From contig JAWNGF010000004.1 of NCBI GenBank assembly GCA_037039685.1, forward strand, positions 2,480,001 to 2,544,000: DNA of 64,000 bases, given 5' to 3'. The notes below the pieces were generated by a model, which did no database searches, was not told the origin of the DNA, and saw only the letters and a list, made by a program, of their open reading frames with translations. A program made the translations under genes and the position numbers. The stretch is from Ceratobasidium sp. AG-K. Lineage: Eukaryota; Basidiomycota; Agaricomycetes; Cantharellales; Ceratobasidiaceae. The number at the start of each line of letters is the position of its first letter. Positions within the stretch are counted from its first letter, which is position 1. Below, piece after piece: positions 24,376 through 37,403 of the stretch.

Positions 24376-24717
24376 TTCTGTACATGCTGTAATCGGATCT
24401 AGCGAGGTCTGTACCCATAATGTGCTTGTTTCAAAAAAAAATGTCCGGCTGTTTCCCTATTGATTCTCCACTTGATCCTAATGACAAGTAACAAGTAGTT
24501 CCACATACACACAAAACAAAAAATAATGGAGGGCAAAAAAATAACAACTACAACAAAAAAAAGCGCATAAGAAATATCGAAAATTCAAAACATTACAACA
24601 AGTCTCGACAAGAAACCCATGTGAAATGCGCATCACCAAGAATGAATCGTACACAAAACTCGTACAGGTACCCTTGAATCGTTTTTTGTTTTGTAGAGTG
24701 GGGAGTTGGGTATTGGT
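24376..24717. other. Convergent spacer, A-rich
   Basis: This lies between the 3' ends of PRP19 and the OPT transporter. It contains several A runs (24433-24441, 24530-24563) typical of 3' untranslated or terminator sequence. No gene is seen. Confidence 0.5.
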
Positions 24718-27700
24718 TTATTTCCAGGATTCCATGCCAAAGGTTCCGCTCGCGGGGAGCTTTGCGTGCGCCAGCGCTCGACCGTCGGCCGTTCGTTCAG
24801 AGATGGTGTTGCCCCACCAGCGAAGTTCGAGCGCCCCGTTCCTTGGGTATTGTAGACCTTTCGGAGGATGAGCGAACCGGTCGATGGAAATGGTAAATTA
24901 CTTACAAAAGAATATCAAGATTGTCCCGACCGCGACGCCTGAATCAAGCGCAGCCGAGAGGATATAATTGTACCTCGACCACCAGCCAAAGCGTCTTCGT
25001 CGGATCCAGTACTAGGGAACACGTCAGCACAGCTCGTTTGGAGCCAATTAACCTACCTGGAAGATGAACCCGACCATCACCCAGGACGAATAGTTGATCC
25101 CGGTAGCCGGTGGCAAGTTCCCAGTACCTGTCGGCCCGTCAGCGACGTCCCAGGGCAATAGAGTTGCGAGCTTACCAGTAAACACCACCGGCATGTTGAC
25201 ATACTTGAACCACGAGTGTGGATACCGCCGTGCCAAAAAGTAGAGCGGAATAGGAAGAATCGCTCCAATCAAGAAGCAGCTAGGACACTCGTTCAGCCGA
25301 GTTGTGTTTCTTACTGCGGTGATACTCACAAAGTTAGAGGGTAGCTGCAATGGGGATAGCATCATCAGTGTTGCGGTTGGTACGAATGCCCGAGGTTACT
25401 TACTACATCTCCCCGGGGCTAAACTGCCTCTTGGGACCAATTCCGCCCCAAATCAATGACGCGGTGCCAAAGACTCGTACGCCAGGGCATGTGAACTTGT
25501 CTATTTGCGAGTTAGAGCGAGGAAACAGCCGGGAAAAGCGACCCACTCGGTTGATCTTTCCTGCAGAGATCGGGAATGTGCTCAAACATCCAGGCTTGGA
25601 CACCGACCACCACAAAGCACGACACCAGACTGGCGATGATTTGCGAGAGATACATCAGGCGTGGCGGAACCTCTGTGGAGCCATCAGCTTGAATGCCTAT
25701 CTTTACGTAGCCGATAACACGTACTCATATAATGTCCCAATTCTTTACATTCCCCATTAGCGCTACCCCCAAATTCGTGTGAAGAAATACTCACTCAGAT
25801 CGGAAACAAACGCCAGCGCCTGCGTCATTGCTATCACCTGTCAGCACCACCTACCTCGGCTGGCTAAACAACTCACTGATGTACCCAAACGTCTTGAAAA
25901 TCATCATCGCGACAGGCTTGCCAGGGAGCATATACCCAACAATCAACTCGGTAATCACGCTGTCCGGCCATCAGTCGCCGTTCCCCGGGCGAAAACCAAG
26001 AACTCACTTGAGCCCGACTTGCTGATTCGTGATCGCTTGGATCATTCCGACTGGAACGAGATACACGAGCGAGATGAGGAGCGAGATGATGTACGCCCAG
26101 ACGGGGAGCTAGTTCCTCACTCGTTAGCGCCGGGCTGGGTGTGCCGCACGAGACTCACCTTGGTGTCCCAGACCTCGATTGTGATGATGCCAAGCGCGAA
26201 TGACAAAAGACCGAGCGCCACGTACCACCATTGTGGGACCTCGGGATAGGCGAGCATAAGCCGCGAGTGGACGTCTGTTTCATCTTTCATCGAGGACCGG
26301 AACTGGCGCACAATGTCGTGGCGGTACCATACTGCATGACAGTTAGTACGAGAGTAGTGAAGGCATGGAATGACTCACGCCATGTGTGAACGACAGTCGA
26401 AGTCAATGCGCCAAACGAGAGACCATACGAGAGGGCAAACGTCATCCTGTGCTATATTAGTACCATGACAAATTATATGCGGAGACGACTTACGAAATGT
26501 AAAGCGGCGAATATTCTTGGTCTGCATGCCGCTGTCAGTTTCCCCACCGGAAACCCAATAATAATGGACTCACAAGCTGTCACATTGAACGTGCCGTCGC
26601 CAACAACCCTCAATGACTGGTAATCATTACCCCATCGGTCAAATGATCCCGTGGACGAGATCGGGAGGAACTTGGAGTAGAACACATTCTTGTCTATCAA
26701 AAGAATCAGACAACGTGCAATGCAATGAAAAGAGACACTCACAGTAAAGAATGGGCGCAATGATCCAGTATACGATTACCAGGGCGCCAAAGACGTTCAG
26801 CTCAGCCCAGACTGCGGGGAAGGATTAGTTAACGGTCCACGTGAAGATCAAACCCAGAGAGGTCCTCAGTCGCACGACTGTTAAATAGTGAACCCAAGCG
26901 GCCAGAGTTTGCGTCTCTTTCCAACCTGACTCCGCAGCACTAGGCTTCTTCCACCGCCACACAAACAACAATCCCCTGATCAACGTTCCTGCCCCTGCCC
27001 GCCCTAGATCCAGTTCCAACTGTCGTCGATCTGTCCTGTGACTCGATTGACGTTTGTCTGCTCATCTCCATCGTGATCCCGCCGATCTCTCCAGCTCCAC
27101 CCCGCTCTCCCGATTTCTCTCGTCCTGAAGCGGATAGTGATACTCACATGGTGTAACCAACGGGCTACTGTTATACGCAATCATCGCCCAATCAAACGTC
27201 AAAAAGCCCATGCCGAGACCGTGCTGATACCCAAACAGCGCATTGACTACCAAGTTATCGGGGGCGATCCAGCAGACCCAAGTAAAATTACTCAGGGCGG
27301 TCTAGCAAAAAGTCAATTGAGTCGACCAAAACAGGGCAAATTAGAGTGCCGGACGTACAAAAAGGTACCCAGGCAAAAAGTACCATGCAGCGCTACCGAT
27401 GAACGCAATCGTAAAGAATCGCTCGCGTGAGGTCCGACCGTTTTCCTCTCGCCCATAGGTGCTGTGCAGGGTGTTGAACAATCTGCGTGCTCATCAGCCC
27501 ACGCTCAGCCTGGTGACAATAAAGGGACTTACGCAGCATTAACCAATGTTGCCGGCCAAATCATCGAGCTCGGCCAGACCAAGAACCGCCTGCAGATCCC
27601 CGCCAAACTGAACCCAAACATCTGTGTCGAGATGACGAGCGCAAGCTGGTATGTCACTCCCCAGTGCTGATCGTAGAATGTCTTCTGGGCGGCAATAATA

Positions 27701-28444
27701 TCCGTCGCATAGGCTCCGCCGGCTACGACATTGGCCATGACGGTGATGAGGGTATGCTCTTTAATGTTGAATGGGCCGGGGTTTAGTGACCAGGTGTAGC
27801 CGAAAGTGTTGAAGTGTGTGCGGGGCAATGTCTTTTCGAGGAGTTTCCCGGCGGGGAGGGCGACAAGTTGAGCGACGAGGGCCGTTATTTGAACCGAAGG
27901 ATCTAGTAGCCGATTGTTAGGGGGAATAGGAGTGTGTTGGGTAAGACATACATCGCATGCTGAAGAATTGGTTGAGGCCGGCGATGAGGACGGTAAAGAT
28001 CATGCCGAGGAACCACCTAGGCAGGGGTTAGCCGAGTTGACGCCGAGGTTTGATTGCTTACATTCGGAAGGTGTTTGTGGGCATTGTTGGGTCGTCTGTG
28101 TTGGCCACGGCAGCACGGACCTCGGGATATGGCGAGTCGTCCTCAAAGTCGCTGCGAGAGGATGAGCAGAGCAAATTAACACAGTAACTACTCACATGTC
28201 ATATTCCATGGCATATCTCGAATCCGTCTCGCCCCCATCGTCCGAGTTCTTGTCCGTCTTGGATCGAGTGTCAAACGAGGGCCCCGCCTGCTGCAGCGGA
28301 TATGAGCGCACGACATGCTCGTCAATCACATAATTTGGCTACAACCAGAGTCAGAAGACAATTATATGCAGGTTTACTACTAACGTCGTTGAGGTGTTGG
28401 TATGCGATCCTGTGGGTGAGGTTCTGCTCCTCGGGAGGGTCCAT
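24718..28444 (-). CDS. Oligopeptide transporter (OPT) family protein
   Basis: Multi-pass plasma-membrane symporter for small peptides or peptide-like ligands. Reading right to left from ATG at 28444 ([20 protein letters not shown]), the cytosolic N-terminus is acidic. A helix-rich body follows ([39 protein letters not shown]). Family signatures are [62 protein letters not shown] and [20 protein letters not shown]. The C-terminal exon has [16 protein letters not shown]...FGMESWK and ends at 24718. More than ten short introns interrupt it. One intron (26812-27147) is 336 nt, far longer than the rest. Substrate cannot be inferred. Confidence 0.9.
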
Positions 28445-30556
28445 GGTGGGGGGATGAGGAGAGAGGCTCGGCTCAGATCTAAGTATCGGGCCGATAAGAG
28501 CCTCTCAGGTCGAACCACGTGCAAGGTCAGGCACAACCCGGGCCTTTGGCTCGAGACCTTATCGTCCACAACAACCATAATTACAACACAACCATGGCTA
28601 TCTGCATACAGCCGGTCCTCCTAGACGCTGTCTCATAGCCTCTGCCCGGCACTTGGCTCGGGCAACCAAACCCTCCAGTTCGCCCGTAGAAACATCGGCC
28701 AAATGCATTTGACCTCGACAAATGATCCCATCACGACTGGACGCCCGCTTCCCGGAGCATCGTCCTCGTATAGCGTCCGCAGCTCGCCACCGGTTGATCG
28801 ACCAGTACTATACCTTCCTATAAATCTCTCTGGGCGGAAACAAAAATAACCCGGAAGATAGAACCACGAACTCGAGCAAATGCACCATTTCATAGTCACT
28901 CGATATCACTTCTAGCTGCCTCCGTACGAAGAACTTCTCCTTTATTGTGCTTGGAAGTATTCCCCCTATCTGGGCGGATAACGCGACTGCCCGCCACTTG
29001 TCACAGTTATTTCAGTCTGTCGCCTGATTACACCAAACTTGCTGCAGATCATTGACGTCGGCCAAACGCCACCGACTCTCTGGATCGTCCAATTTGACCG
29101 TTCTGCATGTGGAAAAGTGGAGTAAACTACGCGCGCCGGAATCGACTGCCGATCCTTGTCGCTAGGTGGATACTACACCTCGTTCTCTCGGCGGACCAAT
29201 ATACACATAATCATGCCAAATGATAGATTACTTTATGTCGACTTCCCCGACTCGGACGCTTACATCTTATGTTCAGGCTTGCATATACGCCAGTATTTGT
29301 GATTGGGACTTGCCGCACCTTCATTGCAACTAAACCCCCATTTTTAGTCCAATTGAATACGTATGCGGGGTAGACTATCGTGAGCTAAAAACCATGTGGG
29401 TGCCAACCAAGCCTGGAGCCCACCTTCTCGAGTTAGCTGGGTTTCAAAGCGCGTATCTCGGTAGTCGAGCATGCACCTTGACCGTGACCTACGATACAAC
29501 CATTTACGGCGCTCAGCTGACTAGTTTGTACATATTCGTTCCAAGTAAAACTTAAAGTTCAAGAATAACGACCCACAACGTGCGTTGCCGCGTTTGCGCG
29601 AGCCCACTCTTAATGGCGTCATTGCTCACTTTCACGCGACGCCCAGCCTACACAAGACCTTAGGTCCTCATCCAAGCAAATAACCCAAACACGTCTTGGC
29701 CCGCCTAAACGCAAAGAACACTTCCAACATAATGAAATCGATGGAGATGGCGAGCCTTGACCCACATGACTCCCGCCCGAAATGACCAGCTGCTCAATCT
29801 CGTGAATGACTTCTGCACCCAGTCTCCCTATCCTACAACTGGGAAGTTCTCGCCGACGCTTTTCGAACGCCCACAAGATCCGAGCCAGATCAATCACAGA
29901 TAGACAAGAATACGGGCGTGCATGTGCAGCGGTGGTGTAGTATTTGGGATAGCGGATTGGTTCCATGCGTTAGCACGTTTACAACCGTATCAAGCTCGAC
30001 CCTTGAGTACATCGGAGATCAGCGAGGGCATCGCGCATCGTTTATTTACCCTGTCGCCTAGAGATCGGGGTGTTGACGGTAGGTCCCAGGCTCGTGCGAT
30101 AGGCTCTTCAATTCGCCGTCCACGGTCGGGGTCGCATTCACGCCTCTCTCTATCAGAGTTGTAGATAGCTCGAGAGCCGAGATGAAATGCGTGTTGAAAA
30201 AGGTTTCAGGAGTAGCCATGTCTGAAATTAGATATGCCAGCCACCCACTCTGGCGGAATCTCAATCATGGCGAGGCCCTTGTTGGCGTGATACGATACGC
30301 GAGTTGGACAGGCACTAGTTAGGAACCCGGGCCGTTCAGAGTTACATTCGTAGGTATCGAAAATCACAAGCATAATCCATCGTTTTACAAAACAACAACA
30401 GGTCGAAGCGCGCACGGCGGAATTAGTGGTCGTATTAGGGAGCCAAAACGAAACCCCGAGCTAAGATAAACAGGGGAGGATAGATCATGAACGTGCACAA
30501 CAAATCGAGGCAGCGTCGGCGGCAGGTTTGAGTGGACGCCGAGATAGGGTATTCAA
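28445..30556. other. Two-kilobase stretch without recognisable gene
   Basis: Several minus-strand frames of 60-115 codons exist: 28633-28899, 29619-29966 (containing ILWAFEKRRRELPSCRIG and LGAEVIHEIEQLVISGG), and 30058-30264 (TPETFFNTHFISALELS). The last two have the look of coding exons of one lineage-specific gene, but no family is recognised and no splice path could be fixed. No repeat or RNA gene was seen. Confidence 0.35.
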
Positions 30557-33500
30557 CTATCGACTGCCTCGGCCGAGACGCCTGACACCCATGCTCCCCT
30601 TGTTACGGTCTTGCTCCTCTACTTTCATTGCGGCCTGCCATATTTGCTCCTCCGTCATTGCGGACACCTTGCCCAGTTGTCTACGGCGCCACCCGCACAC
30701 GGTCAGCAAGTGCGGATTGTACCAAACTTGACCACTCACCGTTTCTTCTTTTTCACAATGTCTGGCTCCCCTGGCGACGGAATGTACGTACTTCCAGGTC
30801 CGGACGCGGACAGGCGTGCCGCGCGCACCCGCTTGTTGGGTACAATCGCCGCCGCGGTCATGCTTTCATCTTCATCCTCATCTCGGGCCCCAAGATTAAC
30901 CGAAACATCTTCCAACTTGACGTCTGAAGGCGACAGCGACTCGCGCTTGATCTTTGCGGGTGTTGCGGCCTTGCCTCGTGGAGCCTTGGCCTTGGCCTTC
31001 GTGCTAGGACCAGGTGCGCGACCAACGGACTCTCGCCTGGCCTTTGCAGGGGGCGACGAGATGTCCTCATCTTCATCTTCCTCGCCTTGTTCATAGTCGT
31101 CGTCGTCGCTGACAACACGCTGTTTATGTGGTGTGCGCGCCTTGGACTTGACCGGCTCTTCGTCCTCCGATTCATCTTCTTCCTCTTCCTCCTCTTCGTC
31201 GCTCTCCTCGCTACCTTCGTCGAGCCCCATGCTAACATCCTCCGTCATGCCCGAGACGTCACCTTCCATCGTGGTCTCGCCTTCCATGGTTGTCTCGCCT
31301 TCGTCGGCTTCATCGTCGATGAGGCTGGGGCCCTCTTCGAAACTCTTTCCTTCGTCGAGGGTAGCCAGCGGCCCTCCAGTGAGGGGTCGCTTATGTTTGG
31401 GCGTAGGACTTCCCAGGTGGTCGTCTTCTTCGTCCTCATCTTCTTCGCTTTCTTCAGTCTCCTCGTCAACCATCTAGGATGACAGTAAGCTTAGAGCATA
31501 GAAAGTACAGGTAATCGACGAACCAAACTCTTTTCAATATACTCCTCATCCTCAGTGTCGTGTTCCTGTCGCGGCTGCTGCAAGAATCCCGCGCGTTGAA
31601 GCATGTCAATCTTACGGTCAGTCTTGGATTCTCCCGCCTCGACCTGTAAAAAAAATAAAATGTAAATATACTGCTTGGTGCGCGGAGGGTATGCAGCGAA
31701 TAACTTACTTCGCTGGCAAGCCTTCGCATAAACATCCTCTCCATAGCTTGCATTCGCTCCTCCATCTCCTTCGTAACTTCCTCTCGGATTTCCGCCTCGA
31801 TAACACTGGCCCGCATCTCGGCTTCGAAGAGCTAAACATATATTAGTGAATTTGCCCCGCATACAACCAACAACCTCAGACTCACTCGTTCGCGCAAGTA
31901 CTCTACCTCTTCAAACAGCTCGTCGACCAGAGTGTCTCGCGGGACGTCTTCTTCATCATCCTCATCGTAGGTTTCGTCCTCTGCAACAGCCCGTTAGACA
32001 AATAATGGGCGAGAGTAAATCACCAACCTTCGACGACTTCCAGCACAGTCTCCGCTGGCGTCCCTTCTGAGAGCCGCACTTTCCTGGCGGTCCGTAATGG
32101 TGAGCTTCCCAACGCACCACGCCCGTCCTTGGTTTGCACGGTTCCCCCGGGTCCAATACTTGCGCTCAAGCCCTGTCCCATACGTCCGGACATCGCTGTA
32201 CCCGAGCTCTTGGCTGCGGGAGGGGGACGCGGGGGCAAGTTTCGTTGAGTCGTGGTTGCGACATCTCGCGCCAGAGCGGAGAACCGCATGACATGCGAGT
32301 TTTCATCAAACCCAGTGTCGTAGGGGTTGACGTTCACAATCATTACCTATTAAAGTGTATTGTCAGTACAGGACGTTCAATGAACAGGCCAAAGTGACAC
32401 ATACAGCTCTTCCTTCACCAACAAAGAAATCCTGGAACAGCTCGGTGAGCTTGGAGTGTCGGAATGGCACCACACCTAGTTTCAAGGTCCCGCCTGATGC
32501 TATCTTCTTTTGGTTGGCGCGCAGCATCTCCATACACTGGCCAAGGACCATGAGAGACTTGTTGATGTTTCCGGCTTCCTTCAGGCGCTCTCCTGTAGAG
32601 AACGATGAATACCGCAGTCGCACCACGCTAGAGAAACAACGCACCAGTAGTATGCGTATTCTTGCTCCGTTCGCTCCCTGCGAGATCCACAACGCTCAAA
32701 CGAGCGCATTGAACCTCTTCAGGGTCGTCCTTGTCTGCACCTCGGTGAACTCGGAGGACTTTGATCGTAAATACCGCATGGGACCTAGACGAGCGTTCAT
32801 TGGCAACCGTGCCAAAAACTGTCCGGTTTATTTGGCCTAGTTTGAGAATCTATCGGCACGGTGTAAATACGGCTATCTATGTCTATAGTACTTGGTCAAA
32901 CGTACCGCTCGACCTTCTTGTGCATTCCTGACTTTAATCTCCCTTAGGCCGCTCACGAATTTTCCAGAGGTAATTGGATCAGACTTCAACGCTAGCGCCT
33001 TTCTTGTAATCGAGCCTGGCACTTCTCCTCCATTGCTGCTTGAAGCTAGATTGCTTATGCTGGTACTTGACCCAAATCCAAGATGCGAACTGAGACTCTT
33101 GGGAAGCAGTGCGGAAAGGTACCGTGGAAGAGGCTTCGCCTGCGATTGACGGGACATGGATTGAGTCGAATTAGAACGAGACATGTTAGAGGACTGGGAC
33201 TCTTCAGGAGATAGAGAGCCCGTGGCAAGTAGATCGAAGATTTTCTCGTTGTAAATCTCAGCGTACGAGACGAATACCGAGTACTCGTAGTTGCGGTCCA
33301 CCTTGACAACTTGGAGGGAATCAATATAAGCTGAGAGCGATAAAGGGAGACGCACCGGTTTCATCCCTGTCAAACACATCGTCCAACAAGGACTCCACAT
33401 CAGGCTCGACGGCGGGGCCGTTTTTAGACTTGATTGAGGACCCATAATTGGGCTCTTTCTCGACGCTAGAGCATTTCGAAGGCCGCCACTTTCACTGTAT

Positions 33501-34282
33501 TCAACATCCAGCCACATATATACGCAATTTAAATATACCTTGTTATCTCCATACAATCCGTCGATGCTGTTAAACAGCACATCCAAAGTCCTTGGCAGCA
33601 AGCCTGCCTCCCCTTTCCCGCTCCCACCTTGCACGGTATATGTCTTCCCCGAGTTGGTTACTCCATAGGTAAACACCAGTCCGTTCTCTCCGCTTAGGAG
33701 ATCGTTGACAAGGGGCAGTGCAGTAGAAGTGAAGAATTCAGGTTGCAGAGTAGTAGGTGGGAAGATGCGAGTAAACGTATAAGTCGCGGTAGGTGCCAGT
33801 GCGAGTGAAGGGCGCATTCCATAACGGGGACTAGCTGGCGCAGGGTCGGTCATTTCCACAGCAGTATCAGACAGAGTGGTGATATATGGCGTCGAATTGG
33901 CGGAGCTTGGGGCAGGTCGTATGCGCAAATATGCCTGCGTGATATTAGCCAATATAACTCCACCCAACTAGTTGCGACTCACTCGGATGGGTTCCTTGTC
34001 ATCCTCGTTTGGCTTGTCTTTGGTTATCTTCTTGTCCGTCGTCGTAGTAGCTAATTTCTTTGTCAAAACGACAGACATGCGGTTCGAAGTAGACCTGCTG
34101 AGAGTTCCTGCAGGCTTTGGCGCTGGTGCAGTACTTGTGGTGCTTGGCCTTGATTTTGTTTCAGTTGCACTAGTACTCGGGGGCTTGGCCGATGTCGAGC
34201 GAGTCGCACGCGCGGCCGCTGCAGGAGCGCCAGACGCTGATGAAGACGAGTCGGGAGCCTTGTTGCGCGTTACTGGCGGCAT
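30557..34282 (-). CDS. Kinesin motor protein, kinesin-6 (KIF20/KIF23)-like
   Basis: Microtubule motor, probably acting in late mitosis or cytokinesis as kinesin-6 proteins do. ATG at 34282 opens a low-complexity Ser/Ala/Thr/Lys-rich N-terminus. The motor core follows: [12 protein letters not shown]-loop [33 protein letters not shown], switch [12 protein letters not shown], switch [49 protein letters not shown] and [20 protein letters not shown]. Between [13 protein letters not shown] and the [16 protein letters not shown] block lies a Ser-rich insertion of roughly 80 residues, in the region where kinesin-6 motors carry a long loop. Coiled-coil segments follow. The C-terminal tail is strongly acidic (runs of E/D near 31140-31470) with Lys-rich patches, and the last exon ends [10 protein letters not shown] at 30557. 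Subfamily rests on the loop and the domain pattern. Confidence 0.85.
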
Positions 34283-34395
34283 GGTCGTGGTGGTCTAGGA
34301 TAGGATCAGAACACGCTGAGCGCGCCTGTAACTTTGTATCACGTGACTTTATTGGAAGACAACTCTGATAAATTAGGTTTTATGGATACAGTGTA

Positions 34396-36736
34396 TTAGA
34401 AACGTCCAGCAGCAGCGCTGGCCCAGTTTGATGGCACACCCCTGGCTGGATTCTGTCCCTCGTCGCCCACATAGCATCCCTTCTCCTTGGACCACACAAA
34501 CTCGTGCGCAAGAAGCCGCGTGAGTGTCTTATATGCATACGCATTCGCATATGGTATGCCAGTTCGTGGGTCCCGATACGGCGCGACTAGACCAGTTATG
34601 GCACATATTGGCTTTGCTTGAGCTATGTAACAGTAATTAGCACAAAATATTTGAGCTAAAGGAGCAAGCTTACTGCGCGGCTTGACTCCATTGATAACGA
34701 CGTCCTCCCAGTTCGCGTGGTCTCCAAAAACAGCTCGCATGCTCTTCTCGAATGGTGGTCGTTTCTCCCCTAGATCCGCGATCACACAGTTCCGCATATA
34801 CTTTTCGGTTTTGTGCGTGGGTTTTCGAGTCGGAAGGACAATCGCGAAATTCGGTCCCCCAGGTGTAAATATGTCCGAGTCCTTTGAGCGACTGGGAAGG
34901 GCTGGTTTGACCAGAGGCTCCAACGTTACGACAGGCTCGTTAACAGACGCAGGTATACCAGGTTCTTTGGAGCTCCCATTGAGGTTTGGCTCTCCATTCC
35001 CGTCCTTTCCTGTCGCAACGCTACCGGCCATGTCTCTGGGAACAGGCGTTTCGCTCTTCTTTCTTGGCGCGGGTAGCTCCACATACATGATCATTTTACT
35101 TTTGCTGGAGCTTGTCGAGCTGACGCTACCCTGGCGAATGGCGTTCGGGTGTCGCAGAGTGTCAAGATTAGGGGGCTGGAGAGAGTTGACCGGAGAAATA
35201 GTTTGACGCGTGGTCGCCGGCTCTGGAGCTGAAGCTGAGCGAGAAATGGGTTGAGGTAAATTCGCTACTGGTTGGGATGAAGGTGGAAGTAATGGCTGGG
35301 ACGTGCTCAATGGACTCCTCGGCAAAGGGTGTGATGTCGATAGAGGTGACCTTGTCAGAGGTTGTGAAGATGGAACCGCTAAATTCTGAGAACCTGGGGC
35401 CTGTGATGAAACTCGTGGGGCTAGAGCGGAGGTCGGTGACGAACGGTGTGCAGGACGCGGCAGTTCTACATAAACCTGTATTCGTTGTCTTGTGGAAGGC
35501 GTGCTTGAACGCCGACTCAGAGTGGGCGTATTGGGCATATCGGCTACGACAGGTAGAACTGGTAGAGGAGTTGATTCCCCAGAGCCTGGAGGCCGCGCGG
35601 CGGACGAACTTGGCGTCTGGCTTTGGGTAGGCGGCTCGAATGTGCTGGATGGCTGCCCCGGAGCCACGGGTTGAGAAGGAACAACGCTAGCCGAGGGAGG
35701 TGGTTGGTTTTGGGACAGTATCCCATCTTGTTCGGCAGGGATCGCACTCGTAGTTGGTTTGATGACACCTCCGTTGCCTTCGATTGTACCCTCGTCTACC
35801 AGCTTGATCCTCGCCTGCTCTTCTCGGCTGACCCATCTCAATTTTGGTCCTTCAATCCTCATCCTCACAACCCTCCGTGCAGCAGCCCTCTTCTCTTCCT
35901 CTTTTACCAAGAATTCCTTCAGTGACTTTGTATTCTTCTCCTCCAGCTCGAGTGCAGCAGCAATAAGTTCGTCCTGCGTCTTTGGCGGAGCAACTTGGCG
36001 AGGGCGTCTAGGAGTGTATGCCTGTGCGTCCATTCAATTAAAAAAGTATAACATAGCTAGTTAAACGCATTACCTTTTTCTTGGCAGCATCCTTCAGCCG
36101 CTCCTGTACCAGCGCTTTATGTTTCACAGTCAACGCCCGCTCACTTTGCCTTGTCGCATCCCATCCAACAACTGCAGCACCTCGCTTAGCTTTGGGTCCC
36201 GACTCTCCAGTTTTCTTGGGCTCAACCTTGCGTCGCTTCGGCATTGGCTCGCCCCTCATGGCCCGGTCAAGTATCCGTTGAACGGGTGCGGCGACAGATT
36301 TAGATGCTTTATTGCGAGCTGCCTGGCGGACATTATGTTAGCCAAGAGTGGAAAGTAACAAATAAAAAGCGATAGAACATACGCGTCTTTCAGCTCTTTC
36401 CGCCATTAAGACCTGTTTCTCGCCATCCTCAACCCCTTGCTTAGCGTACTCTTCCTCATCAGTGCTTTCAAAGTCACTCGCAAAAACGTCCTCCTCTGTT
36501 TCCCATTAGCACCCGCCACCTTGAGTCACCAAACAGCAAAGCACCTTCTTTTCCGACAAACTCTTCACCAGAGCCCTCCGCATCCGGATCGGGCGCATCC
36601 CCATTTTCCAACTGGGCTGCAGCGAGTGCCTCTGCCCACCTAGTGAAGAGTTAGGGCCCTAACGTTTATATTGGCTATCATTCTCATACCTATTGCCGGC
36701 ATTCGAGCGTCGGCTACGATTGGCACTCAACGACAT
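34396..36736 (-). CDS. SWC2: VPS72/SWC2 (YL1) subunit of the SWR1 chromatin remodeller
   Basis: Histone H2A.Z-binding subunit of the SWR1 complex. It starts at ATG 36736 (MSLSANRSRRSNAGNR). An acidic segment (DGDAPDPDAEGSGEEF; FASDFESTDEEEYAKQG) matches the H2A.Z-H2B-binding N-terminus of YL1 proteins. Basic linkers (PMPKRRKVEPKK; AYTPRRPRQVAPPKTQDELI) follow, then a long Ser/Pro-rich middle (roughly 300 residues). The C-terminal YL1 domain has KYMRNCVIADLGEKRPPFEKS at its start and PICAITGLVAPYRDPRTGIP, YANAYAYKTLTRLL and W...GCYVGDEGQNP at its end. Several short introns lie in the N-terminal third, and one at about 34623-34675 precedes the final exon. Assignment is firm. Confidence 0.9.
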
Positions 36737-36916
36737 TTTACAAGTTTAATTTATTCGTGCGTCATTCAGGTGGTCGATTAGCGCAGGTTGTGAAATACAC
36801 CTTAAGAACACGTGACGAGGGACATTTCGATCGTTTCTTCCCGTTTCACTTCTGCTCCGATCTTAAACCCAAGTGACACCGACTCAGGACTCGACCATCG
36901 CTTCTAGGTCAACGGA

Positions 36917-37403
36917 ATGAGTGCCGCTGCCAAAAAGAAGCTTACTACAATCGGCAAGTCGTTAGCTCACTTGCAGAAAACACCAATTCCGTACTTCAAG
37001 CCCAGCGTAAAGAGCTTGAAGCTTGATTTGGCGCCAAGGAATGGCCACTGGGGTGCCAGGTATGAAACAAGTACTTGAAGTCACTCTAAGTACGCTATGA
37101 TCACCGCATCTAGGCATTTTCTAAAGGACGATCTTCCTCGCATTGCGTATGCCAACCCAGAAGTCAAGTACCAAGTATCCAAGTGCCGACAACTCACACC
37201 CGAGAAGCCATGGAAACCTTCACTGCAACTTGAATTTGGTTAGCCGATACTGATCTCAATATCCCTTACACGCATTGACTGCCATCACATAAGCCGACGG
37301 GACGAAACACGATGTAGAAGTAGACGGCAAGCGGAGTGAAGATATTATGAAGGAGGTGATGAGGATCGCTGGGGGTTCAAAACCAGAGAGGGCCGCTGCG
37401 TAG
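36917..37403 (+). CDS. Mitochondrial ribosomal protein with L51/S25/CI-B8 domain (MRP49/mL61-like)
   Basis: Small basic protein of about 125 residues in three exons: 36917-37059, 37114-37238, 37294-37403. Joined sequence features are MSAAAKKKLTTIGKSLAHL, GHWGARHFLKDDLPRIAYANP (the thioredoxin-like core with the conserved ARxFxxxxLPxIxxxNP pattern), LQLEFADGTKHDVEVDGK and a C-terminal helix. Both introns are about 54 nt with canonical ends. Length and pattern fit the fungal MRP49-type member of the family; other family members (mS25, NDUFA2) are less likely because of the long basic N-terminus. It lies divergent to SWC2, with 180 bp between starts. Confidence 0.78.

Noticed and set aside
30611..31482. 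Plus-strand Ser/Phe-rich frames opposite the kinesin tail
   Set aside because: They are the complement of Glu/Asp codon runs in the kinesin and have no independent signal.
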